Below, piece by piece: positions 10,120 through 22,119 of a stretch of 64,000 bases of DNA. This DNA comes from Tolypocladium sp. Sup5 PDA-1 (lineage: Eukaryota > Ascomycota > Sordariomycetes > Hypocreales > Ophiocordycipitaceae). The notes beneath the pieces were generated by a model. That model was given only the letters and a program-made list of their open reading frames with translations, ran no database searches and had not been told where the DNA came from. The translations under genes and the position numbers were made by a program. The stretch is from positions 124,001 to 188,000 of the forward strand of contig JPHH03000013.1 of assembly GCA_000750105.3 (NCBI GenBank), read 5' to 3'. The number at the start of each line of letters is the position of its first letter. Position 1 is the stretch's first letter.

Positions 10120-12265
10120 GGCCGCGACGCTCTTTGTGGATATTTTGCGATGAACACGTTTTCAGACGAAAGATTGACGCAATGTGCACTTTGGATGCTC
10201 GAGGTCTGTTGACGAAGTGGTGATCCAGCGAGGCAGGAACAGCGGTCAACGTAATGGAAGGCCGTGTCTAGCAGGAAAGAGCCGGCCAACCCAGGCATCG
10301 TGATCCCTTCCAGCCTGAGGCTGTAATAGTTTTGCAAACCTGCAACACGGCGGTCGATGCCTCTGACCGCCATGCTCTCATCCAACATCTCAACGATCAA
10401 CTCCTCCTCGACCAAGAGCCTCGAGGCCAATACCAAGGCATGATTCAAAACGACTCTCTCAGGTTCTCGACACGGACTCGGCGACGAAACCGTTATTTCA
10501 AAAACCTTGTTGACTACGTCGACGTCCTCGTCACCAACACAGTTTGTCGTTGTCGAGATCAAGTTGGCATTGAACATCCCGTCGTCAAAGAGGTCACGTG
10601 GATGGGATGGGACGATCGTGCGGCTTAGCCAACGGGAGTGGGACCAGGATCACGGACGAACGTGGAGACAGGCGCTGCGGCTCACGGACAGCGACTGATC
10701 GTCGTTGAGACAAGCGGCAAGCCACAGGGAGGCGATGCAGGACTCAGCCTCCTCACCGGGTTCGAGGCTCAGCACAGTCAAAGATGGTGGTGTTCTTGGT
10801 CCATTCTTGCCAATGTTGGGTGCCATTGCAGGTCGACCACATGGCATCCCCTGGCGACAGCCTACCTGTCTGTTGTGCCTGTGGCGGGTCGATGGACGGG
10901 GTGTGAATTGCTCTTCTTTGAACTGGGTATTTCGCCAAGGATACTCATTATGACGGCATCTCTGCCCCTCGTGTTCAGAGCAGAAGGAGTCCTACTTCAA
11001 AGTTCAAGGACCATCACTCGCATCGCGTTGCAGCGCATCACATTTAATAGGTAATGGTGCTGCTCGCCTTGCCCACTACTGGTAGATGTACGTCCGTAAA
11101 GGACCTTGATTCCCTTCGTGCAGCCTTCACTTCATTTCAAGAATCAATCGTACCTAGGTATCTAGGTTCGGCGTGGCAATCCTGCAAGCCCTGTCCATCC
11201 CCTGCTGCTGTCCCGTGTTCCCCGCCTGGCAGCGCCAATTCCGGGTGGCAACCCCTCCTTGCCCTCCCACATGCTCAGAGTCCTAGATTCAACCTAAAGT
11301 CCTACTGCATTTCAAGCCTCTGCCGTAATTACTCGTCACCCAACGAACCCAGCGGGAAGGGTCGTATTCGTTCGTACACGTAGTGCCCAACAACTCGTGT
11401 TCATGCCGGCTGTCGCTGTCATAATGTAGGCGTACAATAATCTCGAGTGGCCCATCTGTGCTGCGCTCCGTGCAAGCCCAACGTATCGTCGAGGCCAAGC
11501 CCGTGGAGACTAACGAGAACCGCTCCAACAGCTCAACGTGCGCCTTCTATCGGTCTGCAGACGCCCCGACGCCAGCCCAACGGGACGGGACAAGAGGGCT
11601 TTTATTGCAGGGCCTGACTGAGCAGCCAACCTACTGAGTACTGACAGGAGGGAGGGAGCTGGCTGTACAGGCGCGAGCCCCTAGGACCTGGATCCAACCC
11701 CGCCAGGTCAGCTTCTGTCATCAGCCGCACGCACCACAGCACACGCATCGTCGACTCGAAGCCGTCATCCACTGCATTGCGCCTCCACCTCCACTCGCTC
11801 TGGCGACGTCCACCTCCACGTCCCGTCCATCTCTCTGTCAACTGCGTGCACTGTCGTCTCAGCCTTGCCCTGACCTATTTATCGCTGCTACCTAGTCCCT
11901 GTCAGCTGTGGCTGCACGCATCAGCTCCTCAGCCACCATCGACCCTCCCAGCCGCCGCAGGCTCGAATCAGAGGCCCAGCTTACACCTCGCATCCCGCCG
12001 AAGCACGCGCATCTCCCAGTCTGCGGCTTAGCTCAGGCCAGCAGCGAGCCCAAGCAGCCCACCCCATTCGTCCTGGGCTGCTAATTTCTGACCCGACTCG
12101 ACGTTCTCTTGGTCCTCGTCCTCGTCCAGGCTCCTCTTTTCGCTCCTCACGCTCCTCCCCCCCCCGTCCACCCAGTCCTTGCGGCTGTAGGGCTCCTCCG
12201 CCTCGCTCGTCCTGACCAACCTGCCTCTGCTTCCTACATCGTCGCCCCCTCTCCCCGTGTTCCAT
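10120..12265. other. Long intergenic region, transporter / Hsp70-like
   Basis: 2.1 kb between divergent genes. The last 450 bp before the Hsp70-like ATG are CT-rich, typical of a leader and core promoter. A 161-codon minus-strand open frame at 10092-10577 has no recognisable domain and no splice link to the transporter, so it is not called. No repeats were seen. Confidence 0.4.
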
Positions 12266-14688
12266 ATGAGCTCTATGAACTCCCGCCTCAAAGGCTTCGG
12301 GTTCGGGAAACGCAAATCAGCCGCCAGCATCCAGACCACCGACGGGGTCCCTCCCATCAGCACCCCGCCGCCAGGCCAAATACCTCAACACCATCGCCCG
12401 CACCCCGGCCAGACGCCTCCCCTCGGCGCTTCGTCGTCGACCACGAGTCTCCCCATGAACCACCCGGGGCAAGGCAATCGCCCGCCCAGCTACTCGGCCA
12501 ACTATCCTCCTGGACCTCCCGGCGCGCCCGTCGACCGCACCAGCCCGCACCAGGGCCCCAATCGCACCCCGCCGAGCCAGATGGCTGGAGGGCCGCCTCC
12601 CATCAACACCAACGCCCCCGTCGGCTACCCGCCCAACGTGGCTCCCATGGGTCAAGGGCCGCCGCCGATGGGAGGTCCTCCGCCGCCCGGTGGCCCGCCA
12701 GGCTTCGGTGGCCAGGCTGGCTATCCCCCGGGGGCGCCGCCGCCGCCCGGTCCCATCGCGCAGCAGTTTCAGCGAACCAACCCCGCCGCCGAGGTCGAGG
12801 GCGCCAGCAAGAGCAAGGCCCAGCTGATTGTCGGCATCGATTTCGTCAGTACCGAGCATGATGCTTTACCGTTGAAAGCCACTAACACCCGTTCCAGGGC
12901 ACCACCTTTTCTGGCGTCGCGTTTGCCTTTGCGACCAACAACGAGGCCAAGGAGGACATCATCTCCGAGTGGCCAGGCGCCGGCTCATACACCAAGCAAA
13001 AGGTTGGTCGCATTCCGCGGCTCTGTACAATTGCGCCGAGACTAACAACGAGCACACAGATCCCGACTGTTCTCTACTACGATCAGTACCAAAAGGTGGT
13101 GGGTTGGGGACCCGATATCGCCGACGCCCTCGCACCGACCGGCTACCCCAAGCCTGGCGTGCAAAAGGTGGAGTGGTTCAAGCTGCAGCTGATGCTCAGT
13201 GGCAACACCTACATCGACCCCATCAACCTGCCTCCCCTGCCCCCGGGCAAGTCCGAGATCGATGTCGCCGCCGACTACCTCTTCAAGCTCCGGCAGGCAA
13301 TGCGCACGGCGCTGCAAAAGACTCTGGGTGAGGTGTTCAACCGAGAGGAGCGCAACATCCGGTATTACCTGACCGTGCCCGCCATCTGGAACGACGCCGG
13401 CAAGGCGGCTACGCGAGCTGCGGCTATCCAGGCTGGATTCCTCCGCGACGAAAACGACAACCGCCTGACCCTGATCTCTGAGCCTGAAGCTGCCGCCCTG
13501 TTCTGCTCCAAGACGGGACTGTTGAACCTCAAGGTGCACGACGCCGTGTTAATTGTGGACTGCGGTGGTGGTACGGTGGATCTGATCGCCTACGAAGTCG
13601 AGGAAGAGAACCCGTTCACCGTCGCCGAGTGCACGGCCGGATCTGGCGACTCCTGCGGCTCCACGGCCCTGAACCGCAACTTCAGCAATATCCTACGCAC
13701 TAAGATCCGCAAGATGAAGCTGCCCGATGGGTCCAAGACTGCCGGACGTGTCTATGCCAAGTGCATCATGGACTTTGAGAACAGAATCAAGGCCGATTTC
13801 CGCAACAACGGCCAGAAGTGGGCCGTCGACGTCGGTATCGAGGCCGAGTTCCCAGAGGCTGGCATCGAGGAGGGCTACATGACTTTCACCAACGAGGAGA
13901 TTCTGCAGTGCTTCGAGCCCGTCGTGAACCGAATTCTGGAGCTGGTGCGGAACCAGATCATTGCTATCCAGGCCCAGAACCGGACGCTACAGAACATCCT
14001 GGTCGTCGGTGGTTTCGGTGCGTCCGAGTACCTGTTCCAGCAGATCAAGCTCCACGTGCCTCCCCAGTTCCAGTCCAAGGTGGTCAGGCCCATGGACTCG
14101 GTGGCTGCCATCGTCAAGGGCGCCGTCACTGCCGGTATCACCGAGCGAATCATCACGCACCGTGTTGCTCGTCGACACTACCTCATGGCTACCCTGCAAC
14201 CCTTCAAGGAGGGATACCACCCCGAGGCGTACCGAGTGCCGTCTCTGGATGGAAAGGACCGATGCAAGTTTACGAGACAGATTTTCGTCCAAAAGGGCCA
14301 GAAGGTCAAGAACGGCGAGCCCGTCAAGGTGTCCTTTTTCCGCCAAGTTGCCCCGGGTGCCACCCTCATGTACGAGGACGTGCTGTTTGCGTGCGACGAC
14401 GATGTATGCCCCGAGTACACCAAGGATCCTCGTAAGTCTTCAGCACGCCGGATGAGGCATGACGTATTTTGCTAACAATTTCAACCAGGCATCAAGGAAG
14501 TCGTCACGCTTACCTCGGATCTGTCCCGCAAGAACCTCGAAAAGGACTTTGAGCGAATGGACACGCCTCAAGGAACCTTTTACCGCGTCTACTTCGACAT
14601 CTACCTGACTCTTGACGGCTCAGAGTTCAGCGCGGAACTGGTGTGCCAGGGCGAGGTTATGGGCCGCTGCCGTGCGCGCTTCAGGTAA
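12266..14688 (+). CDS. Hsp70-family (HSPA12-like) actin-fold ATPase with proline-rich N-terminus
   Basis: Four exons (12266-12844, 12898-13002, 13060-14431, 14489-14688) join in frame to 751 aa. Residues 1-185 are Pro/Gly/Asn-rich and disordered. The nucleotide-binding domain starts at about 190 with IVGIDF + GTTFSGVAFA (phosphate 1 loop), then NIRYYLTVPAIWND, LISEPEAAALF, VLIVDCGGGTVDLIAYEV (phosphate 2) and NILVVGGFGASEYL (adenosine). The C-terminal part (FTRQIFVQKGQKVKNG...) is a reduced, non-canonical substrate-side region with no EEVD tail. This is the architecture of the atypical HSPA12-like Hsp70s common in filamentous fungi. Client and partners are unknown. The start is the first ATG (12266), and an ATG at 12275 is in frame. 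The first intron donor is GTCAGT, less common but acceptable. Confidence 0.85.
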
Positions 14689-16052
14689 CGCCAGCGCCAA
14701 GGGAAGCGGTTGAGGATTTTACAATTTCGTGGCTTTCACTAGAGGCGGCATGTTCATCTCGGGCCAAAAATGATACCTAGTAAAACGTTGGATGGATTGC
14801 AGTCGGGGCTGTCAACTTGGCGAGGGCATAATGCTACATACAAAGCGGAGCCAGGAGCTGTTAGGTCGAGATGCGGCAATGAGAGCGCGGGCTTGGATGT
14901 GGATGGAGAGAGCATGAGGTGGTCCTGCCATTGGGTACGGATGTGAGCATGACGAAGCCTTTTTGTTTTGCGATTGAGAGACGGGATTTATGTCTGAAGA
15001 AGACTTATGATTGGAGACGTCGATAGACAAATGAATTGACGCTGGTTAGACAGGTACTTCGTACCCGCGTACACATGTTCGTCGTGCGAGTTGTTTATCC
15101 CTCAAGCACATGCTATCGCCGGCGGTTCACAACGCGGTTAGTGCTAGTCCGTACATAAAGAACACAAATGCTTCGTAGAGCATGAGAAGTTGAACCGGTC
15201 AAGGTGACACTGGCATTCAAGCTTAATCTTGCCCCCCACAGATGGCAGATGGAGGAGCAGGCCCAGAGCCGCTAAGCCTGATGGGGAAGGGACTGGTCGA
15301 GTGGGGGCAGGCCCGTTCCTGGACCCTGGCGCAACTGCCAAACGGGAGCGTGGCAGCCACTCGCTCCTGCGTCATACCTCGACGTCCAGATTCCAGGCCT
15401 TGGCAAGACAAGCCAGAGGTGCCCAGCCAGCCAGCATGGCCGCGCTGCTTTTCACCCGTTCAACTCTTGTCCTGCTGGTCGGGCCATCGAAACATCCTTT
15501 GTCGATTTCTTCTTGAACCTGAAATACTCGATTGCTTGAATCTCGCTACGAATATTACTTACTCCGTTGGTCATCTCATTTCAATACCATCGCTCGCCGC
15601 TTGCCTCACCGAGACCTGTCGCCTCCATCAGACCCCAGCTCCGTACCCTCCATCATCGCGCCTCTGACGCGACCTCTTCGACAGGGGCGGATCAGGTTTC
15701 TGGTGTCGGCGCAAGGAACGTCTCCCAATCATCGCAACCAAGCTCGCGGCGGACGCTTATAACTCCAGCTCCGGGCCCAAAGCACCAGACTGACTACTCC
15801 GACTGCTCGCAACCTCTCATCGACAAAGTCACCTGTATTTTTACATATCCAGGACTGCGCACCATGCCAACTACGCATTAACATACACGCAATTCTGAAG
15901 CTTTGGTTCTTCCCCTCGCCTATCCCAGGTCGGCTGTCTGATAAGACGGCATCAAACCTTCTCATCCGCCGAACGGTACAGGCAACAAGGTCATGGGGAT
16001 AATGTTCCCCTCTCTTCAGTCCAGTCACCAGTCACCACAGTTTGGCTGCTCC
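14689..16052. other. Intergenic region, Hsp70-like / thaumatin-like
   Basis: 1.36 kb holding the 3' end of the Hsp70-like gene and the promoter of the next gene on the same strand. No coding feature, repeat or RNA gene was recognised. Confidence 0.4.
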
Positions 16053-17305
16053 ATGAACCAACTGTTATTCATCGCCATCACATTCGTCTCACTGCTCCCA
16101 GGTGCTCAACCAGGGAGCATACCCGTCGTCAAGCGCAACTGGCAAGCCGATTTCCTCCAATATTCCAGGCTGAAGGCGCCAGCAAAACGAGGACCGCCTG
16201 CTGAAAAGGAAGGCCGGATACCCCTCGTCATCACAAACAAGTGTGACACAACGATATGGCCTGGGTTGGCTACTCAAGTTGGCACTGGCCCCGGCACTGG
16301 AGGCTTTGAGCTTGAGCCCGGCAAGAACAGGACGCTATGGGTTGGGTCAGACTGGCAGGGTCGAGTTTGGGGTCGGACAAATTGCACAGTCAACGGAAAT
16401 TCCTGCGCCTGCAAGACGGGGGACTGCTTCTCGAAGCTGGACTGCGAGTTCAGCGTAAGTACTCGGCTTATACGTCGGATTATCAATCACGAATGCTAAT
16501 GGTGTATGTCCAGGGAGCACCGCCAGCTACCCTCGCCGAGTTCAACCTTGCCGGCGGCGTCAGCGGCATGCAGACGTTTTACGACATTTCTCTGGTCGAT
16601 GGCTACAACATCCCCATGGGCATCAACTCTATCCCGGCAAAGAACACGACATATATCCCACCCAACTTGACAAACTGCGCCTGCATTGCAACCTCTGGCT
16701 GGTTGTACGCCAAAACCCCCACGGGCACATTTTACGCCAACTCGACATTTCCCGTTCCACTCGAGGCCAATGAGACGAATAAGAGCGTCAGCAGCTGGTG
16801 TCCGTGGCCGAACCTCGCCTTTCCTCCCACTAAGCCTGGGGATGGCGTCTATCCGTACCCCGACGACAACGTGCAGCGGCCTGCGTTTTCTCCCTGCAAG
16901 AGTGCCTGTGCGGCGACGAACTCAGACAAGGACTGCTGCGTGGGCAGATACCACGACCCCAACATTTGCAAGCCCTCGCTGTACAGCAAATCTGTCAAGG
17001 CCGTGTGTCCCGACGCTTACAGCTTCGCCTTTGATGACCAAAAGTCGACGTTCATCATCCCCAAGGGCGGCGGCTGGGAGGTTGTCATGTGCCCGGCCGG
17101 CCGCTCGACTAATATCCTGCGCCAGCTGGGCAAGGAGCTGTATGAGCTTGCGAGCGGCGGCCGACTTTCGGAGCTGTCTATGAAGCGGCTGCGGAATGTC
17201 ACCTATATCGAAGAGGACAGAGGAGCCGCAAGCGGAGTGCGGCCGCTGAGCAAGGCGGTGACTACCCTCGCGGTGTCCATGGTGGCCGCGTTGTTCATGC
17301 TGTGA
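16053..17305 (+). CDS. Thaumatin-like secreted protein, probably GPI-anchored
   Basis: Two exons (16053-16454, 16514-17305) give 397 aa. The start is set by a signal peptide (MNQLLFIAITFVSLLPGAQP). An upstream in-frame ATG at 15993 would bury it. After a short propeptide-like basic stretch the domain begins with IPLVITNKCDTTIWPGLATQ and FELEPGKNRTLWVGSDWQGRVWGRTNC, the thaumatin N-terminal pattern. It continues with LAEFNLAGG, FYDISLVDGYNIPMGI and many paired cysteines. The C-terminus ends in a hydrophobic segment (TTLAVSMVAALFML) with no charged tail, which fits a GPI signal. Seven or so N-x-S/T sites are present. Fungal members are cell-wall proteins, some with beta-glucan binding or hydrolysis. 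Activity cannot be told here. Confidence 0.87.
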
Positions 17306-17728
17306 GGACAACGGTTTCTGGGACGTTCTCTCTTGTGCCTTGGTCTGGGCTGGCCCCCGGGCCAATGGGTCGAGCAACCCGGCAGATATGGCAAGCATAC
17401 AAGGGACGAGGATACGACTGATGATGTCTATGGCGGACCTGGAGTCCATGGAAGTTCCCTACAAGGGCGACTTGAATGCAGCAACACCTAGAACTTATAT
17501 ACCCTCATTCTTTGTATCGAAATCAGACCTAGTAAAATATGCCTTGGCAATTCTTGTCTACACGTCTTGTGCACAATTCTAGTTGCTCATGTGGTGCGTC
17601 ATACCCCGGACCATGTTCCTTGCCTTGTCTCTCATAGGTACGTGTAAATGGCACGCTCAACGCCGTCCGTCGTCTTCGACTCGTTCACGAAAAATCACAG
17701 CAGGCACTTACTTCCCTCGACGTCTAAC
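17306..17728. other. Convergent 3' intergenic region
   Basis: Region between the 3' ends of the thaumatin-like and ankyrin genes. It is A/T-richer than its surroundings near 17500-17580. No feature was recognised. Confidence 0.4.
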
Positions 17729-18579
17729 CTAGGCCTTGCGCTTCCTCTCCCTTCTCCTCCGCCCCCACTCGGCGCGCTCCTCGTCGTCGCTGCCGCTGAA
17801 CTCGGCGTCCTCGTCGCTCTCCGGCTCCACCGCCGCCGCCGCCGCCGTCTTGCGCGTGTTCTTGTCGGGCTCGACGTTGACGAAGTCGCCGGCGTTTTGG
17901 CTGGCGTACTCGTGCTGGCGGATGAGGTCGCGGAGGTCCTGGTTGGCGGGGTCGACGAGCTGGACGGGGGTGAGGCCGCCCTTGTTGCGGAGCCGGGGGC
18001 TGGAGCCGGCCTCGAGCATCATCTCGACGAGGGCGCGGCCGAAGGCGCGCTGGGCGGGGGGCTCGGCGTTGAGCCAGCGGATGGCGGTGTGCAGGGGGGT
18101 GTCGCCCTCGAGGCGGTTGACGGGGTCGCATTCGAAGGCGGGCTGGTCGAGGAGGAGGTCGATGATTTCGTCTGCTCGCTGTTAGCGTACACAGCACTAC
18201 CGTCTCTCTGTTTCAAGTACTCGTGGTTGGGAAATAAATATGGGAAGACGCGTATATGGGAGGAACATGTACATGGAGGCCATGGGGGGGGGTATAGGGA
18301 GACGCACAGTTGCCATGCGAGGCGGCCTCGTGGTAGAGGTGGTTGCCCATGACGGTAGTAGTGCCGTTGAGCAGGGCCGTGATCTCGGCGTCGGGCTTGT
18401 TGGCGAGCAGCTCGGCGAGGAGGTCGGTGTTGTTGCGGCGGCAGGCCTCGATGAGGAGCTCCTTGACGGAGGCGCCCTGAGTACGTGCTCGCGTCAGTCA
18501 CACAGCCTCTCTAGTCTCTGGTTTCCGTCAAAGCTGCCAGAGGGCGTGGGCTTACCTCGTGCTCTTCTTCAGCCGCCAT
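17729..18579 (-). CDS. Ankyrin-repeat protein (yeast YGL242C-like)
   Basis: Three minus-strand exons, 18556-18579, 18308-18476 and 17729-18174, give 212 aa. The first coding exon is only 24 nt (MAAEEEHE). Ankyrin-type helices are seen in SVKELLIEACRRNNTDLLAE, ...NHLYHEAASHGN, GDTPLHTAIRWLN and LVEMMLEAGSSPRLRNKGGL. The third-exon acceptor is chosen at 18175 (AG before CA GAC GAA) because only that keeps the frame. The C-terminus is acidic then strongly basic (RRRRERKRKA), a possible nuclear localisation signal. Small ankyrin proteins of this type are conserved in fungi. Their function is not established, and none is proposed here. Confidence 0.8.
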
Positions 18580-19115
18580 GCTGTCTGCTTTCGGGTGTTT
18601 GTTGGCGCCTGTTTCGTTTCGTCGTCGGTGGGATGGGCGATGGAGGGTTTGGAGGTGCTGCTGGCGAGACAGAGCAGAGTCAACTGCGCGAGTCGTCGGG
18701 TCAGAGGTTGGAGGTGGCAGTGTGCGGTGTTGTTGATGTGATGTCGCGGGAAGATGCATCTGCCTCAGCCATCCATGGAGGGGTCACGCTACAACGAGGC
18801 TCGGCTCAGGGGTGCGCACGCTGGAAGCGCTGAGGCGGTGGAGCCTTGCCTGACGTCGGGTCTCTCCAGCGGGGCCGGGTTTGGAAGCGGCAAGGACTGG
18901 ACCCCACCATCAATCCATGCCTTTGTCGGAGAGCTTGGCCATCACGACGATTTTTTTGATCCTGTATTCAACGCCGACGACGACTCGACGACGACGACTC
19001 GACGACGACGACCAGCGCTCGAGCGCGACTCCAGCGCAAAACCAGCTAGGTCTACACACACATACACGCATAGTACAGCCTCCTCCCAGCTCCAGGGAGA
19101 GCGACCCCAGCCACG
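18580..19115. promoter_or_regulatory. Bidirectional promoter, ankyrin gene / RPC11
   Basis: 536 bp between divergent starts. It contains a GAC/GACGAC-type simple repeat around 18975-19010. No other motif was recognised. Confidence 0.4.
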
Positions 19116-19510
19116 ATGCTGCTCTGTACGACTCCAACCCCCATCCATAACCCCAGCCAGTCACCAGCTAACGCCTCGCATCACCAGTCTGCCCGCACTG
19201 CGCCAACATCCTCACCGTCTCCCTCACCAACATGCGCACCAACCGCCTCGAGTGCCGCACGTGCCCCTTCGAGCACACCATCACCGAGCCCGTCTTCTCG
19301 CGGCGCGTCTACGAGCGCAAGGAGAAGGAGGACGTCTTCGGCGGGCCCGGCGCCTGGGACAACGCGCAAAAGGGCCGCGTGCAGTGCCCGGCCAACGGCT
19401 GCGACGGCGACGAGGCCGCCTTCTTCCAGGTCCAGATCCGCAGTGCCGACGAGCCCATGACGAGCTTCTACAAGTGCATGACCTGCGGGCATCGGTGGCG
19501 CGAGAATTAG
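19116..19510 (+). CDS. RPC11: RNA polymerase III subunit RPC11 (TFIIS-like)
   Basis: Two exons, 19116-19125 (only 10 nt) and 19188-19510, encode 110 aa, the same length as yeast Rpc11. The join gives MLLFCPHCANIL. The N-terminal zinc ribbon is FCPHC...LECRTC. The C-terminal ribbon is VQCPANGC...FYKCMTCGHRW, and before it lies IRSADEPMTSF, the TFIIS domain-III acidic hairpin region (Ala-Asp-Glu-Pro-Met-Thr; catalytic Asp-Glu). The subunit provides RNA cleavage and termination/reinitiation functions of Pol III in the nucleus. The tiny first exon makes the true start easy to miss in automatic annotation. Confidence 0.95.
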
Positions 19511-19808
19511 GGTGGCCAGGGGGGAGTGTCTTTGGGGTTTGGCGTTCTTTTGATATGGGATTGGTTGGAGTTGAGGGGAAATGATCCATGTGTATAGTCG
19601 AGCGATGTTTGTGCCTTGATCTTCGTCCTGCCGGCATCTTGAGACAAAGACATTGCGTTGCCGCAAGCTTTCCCTGTGCGGGCCATTCGTGTTATATGTC
19701 GAGCCTCTGGGGCTGTATTTTGTTTGCCTCAGAGAGTTCTCGTTGCCAGGGCACCAAATTCGTGGTTGCTGTGCTCGGCGCGAACCGCGATAAACGTCCG
19801 CGCCACGC

Positions 19809-20285
19809 TCACGGCTCGCGATGCCACTGCACCGACGCCCTCATCTCCTCCTCCGCCAGCCGCTGCACCAGGTCCGGGCTCATAATGTCCTGCCGGAAGC
19901 GATCCTGCTGGAGCAGCTCGAGGTGGCGCAGCGTCGGGCCCGGGTACGTCAGGTACTTGAGGTACGGCGGGCGCGCCCAGTAGCGCAGGTAGGCCAGGTA
20001 GGCGACGAAGGCGGGCTGCGTGAGGAGCTTCTGCGAGGCGAGGTGGTTGAGGTAGAAGGGGTTGGCGAGCGACTGGACGAACTTGGGGGGGGAAGTCAGT
20101 ATCTAGCTTCACGGACCGAATTGATGCTCGTGGCTGTAGGCAGAGGACAGGCGGGCAGGGCATACCTCGAGCTCAATCTCGAAGCGCGAGTAGCCTCCGT
20201 ACATGGGCTCACTGTCGGTCGCGGCGGGCGGCGCGGGCGGAGGCGGCGAGGCCATTGGCACGTCTTGCGCTGCCTGCAAGGACAT
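19809..20285 (-). CDS. MED31: Mediator complex subunit 31 (Soh1)
   Basis: Minus-strand exons 20166-20285 and 19809-20081 give 130 aa. The conserved Med31 core spans the junction: SRFEIELE | FVQSLANPFYLNHLASQKLL, then FVAYLAYLRYWARPPYLKYL, TYPGPTLRHLELLQQDRFR and LVQRLAEEEM. Med31 sits in the middle module of Mediator and connects activators to RNA polymerase II. The N-terminal 40 residues (MSLQAAQDVPMASPPPPA...) are low complexity. The frame stays open upstream without another ATG, so a short upstream exon cannot be excluded. The gene converges with RPC11 (298 bp apart). Confidence 0.92.
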
Positions 20286-20720
20286 TTGTGCGGCGGCGAG
20301 CGGATCGAGAGGCGCGATGGAGATGGCGGTGGTTGACGTCCAGTTGTTGGTGTTTGGTGCAGGAGAAGAGAGTGCAGGGATCTGGAGATCACGGCGGTGC
20401 AACACCAAGCTGATGACCCCACTGGCCGGCTTTGTGACCTCACCTCGGTCACCACCAGGCAGATGGCCACCGCAACAAGGCTACACTATTTGATCGAGCA
20501 CAGAACGCTAATTCTCTACCATTTACATTTTGTCCCTTGATGATCCTCGATGTTTTATTTGATTCTCAAGGCTAAACCTGTCGCTGGCCGTTTCATCAGC
20601 CCAACTACCCTGCACCGAGGCAGCCTCCTTGTGAATGGTCGTTAGGCACGTCGTCTAAGCCGTTGCCATACAACTACATGCCGTCCCTCACCGCATCTCA
20701 CGACTCCTGAGGACACAAAG
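20286..20720. promoter_or_regulatory. Divergent promoter, MED31 / metallophosphoesterase
   Basis: 435 bp between divergent start codons. It has an A/T-rich patch around 20500-20570. No specific factor site was recognised. Confidence 0.4.
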
Positions 20721-21788
20721 ATGGCATCCCCCACAAGAATAAAGACCCGGATCCTCATATTATCCGACACCCACGGCCGCCAGCCGCTCACGAGAGCACC
20801 CGACGACCCAGACACGGACGTCGAGATCGCCACCGCAGACATCCTGCGCACCCCAACCGGCTTCCGCTCCCCCCTCCCCCAGGCCGACGTCGCCATCCAC
20901 TGCGGCGACCTCACGCGGCGCAGCTCCGCCCCCGAGTTCGAAGCCACCTTCTCCATGCTGCGCGCCCTCCGCGCGCCGCTCAAGCTCGTCATCGCGGGCA
21001 ACCACGACACGGTCCTGGACCAGCCCTACTGGGACCCCGACGGCGACGAGTCCGACACGGAGACGCCGCAGAGGGTACGCGGGATCATCGCCCAGGCGCG
21101 GCGGGACGGCGTGCGGTACCTCACCGAGGGGAGCCACGACTTTGCCCTGCGCAACGGGGGCCTGCTGCGCGTCTACGCGAGTCCGTACACGCCCTCGTAC
21201 GGCCGCTGGGCGTTCCAGTACGAGGGCGCTCACGACTTCGCCATCCCGTCTGGCGTCGACGTCGCCGTGACCCATGGGCCGCCGTACGGCATCCTCGACA
21301 CCGCCGGCCTCAACCACCTGACGGGCCTGCCCGCCGAGCACACCGGCTGCCCGTCCCTCTTCCGCGCCGTCCACCGCGCCCGGCCCCGGATCCACTGCTT
21401 CGGCCACATCCACGAAGCATGGGGCAGCTACCTCGCCACCTGGAAGCCCGACGCCGAGGCCGGGGACTGCGAACCAAGCTGCGAGACCGCCATCGACGCC
21501 GCCGGCTCGCGGCTCGAGACCCTCAGGGGGCTGAAGCCCTCGTCTCGTGCTGAGAAGATGGTCATGACCGAGGATAAAGTAAGGAGACTGGCTCTGCTGA
21601 GCAGGCAGCGGGGAGTTCACGTTGATCTGACAGAGGGTGAGACGCGCCTGGAGCAAGGGAGGCAGACGCTCTTCGTCAATGCTGCCATTATGGATATACG
21701 TTACCGCCCGACTCAACTACCATGGATCGTTGATATAGACCTCCCCAAGTCGGAAACACAAGATGTCGAAACGGCTCTTATTGGATGA
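20721..21788 (+). CDS. Calcineurin-like metallophosphoesterase
   Basis: A single exon of 355 aa. The dinuclear-metal motifs are all present in order: ILILSDTHG (D-x-H), HCGDLTRRS (G-D), VIAGNHDTVLD (G-N-H-D), VAVTHGPPYGILD (H) and CFGHIHEAWG (G-H-x-H). The 60-residue C-terminal part, beginning about 290 (REKMV...), has no recognised domain. The closest architecture I know is the MPPED/UPF0046-type phosphodiesterases found widely in fungi. Substrate unknown, probably a phosphodiester. No signal peptide or membrane segment. Confidence 0.88.
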   Translation: MASPTRIKTRILILSDTHGRQPLTRAPDDPDTDVEIATADILRTPTGFRSPLPQADVAIHCGDLTRRSSAPEFEATFSMLRALRAPLKLVIAGNHDTVLDQPYWDPDGDESDTETPQRVRGIIAQARRDGVRYLTEGSHDFALRNGGLLRVYASPYTPSYGRWAFQYEGAHDFAIPSGVDVAVTHGPPYGILDTAGLNHLTGLPAEHTGCPSLFRAVHRARPRIHCFGHIHEAWGSYLATWKPDAEAGDCEPSCETAIDAAGSRLETLRGLKPSSRAEKMVMTEDKVRRLALLSRQRGVHVDLTEGETRLEQGRQTLFVNAAIMDIRYRPTQLPWIVDIDLPKSETQDVETALIG

Positions 21789-22119
21789 AGCGTGCGCTGG
21801 AGGAGAATGAAGTTTCCCAGGCTTCAGGGGACTACGCCCGAGGTCGCCATGCTTAACTTTGACGTCTGGTTCAGGATTTGATAGCGAGATTGTGAGGGCG
21901 TCTGGAGTATGCCTGGACTTGGTACGAACAGTGAATCGCAGTGTAGGCAATGGTGGGTTTATTAAGTGTCCTAAATATAGCGACGACATTCCCCAGCGCC
22001 AAAAGCCGCATTCTGTCCACGTCCTTCTTTCGCATGTTCCGTAGTTTTCATCCCATCATCCATTACATGTTGCCCGATCCGCACGCAGCAAGAGAACGTC
22101 TCGCGACCGATGGCTGCAT
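21789..22119. other. Convergent 3' intergenic region
   Basis: Short stretch between the phosphoesterase and CFEM gene 3' ends. Nothing was recognised. Confidence 0.4.

Noticed and set aside
10092..10577. A 161-codon minus-strand frame upstream of the MFSD5-like gene
   Set aside because: It overlaps the transporter start, has no recognised domain, and is not needed to complete the transporter.
18019..18501. Arg/Pro-rich frames over the ankyrin gene
   Set aside because: These are out-of-frame readings of the ankyrin exons.
19809..20408. An upstream extension of MED31 to 20408
   Set aside because: The extension begins with TTG rather than ATG, so the first true ATG (20285) was used.
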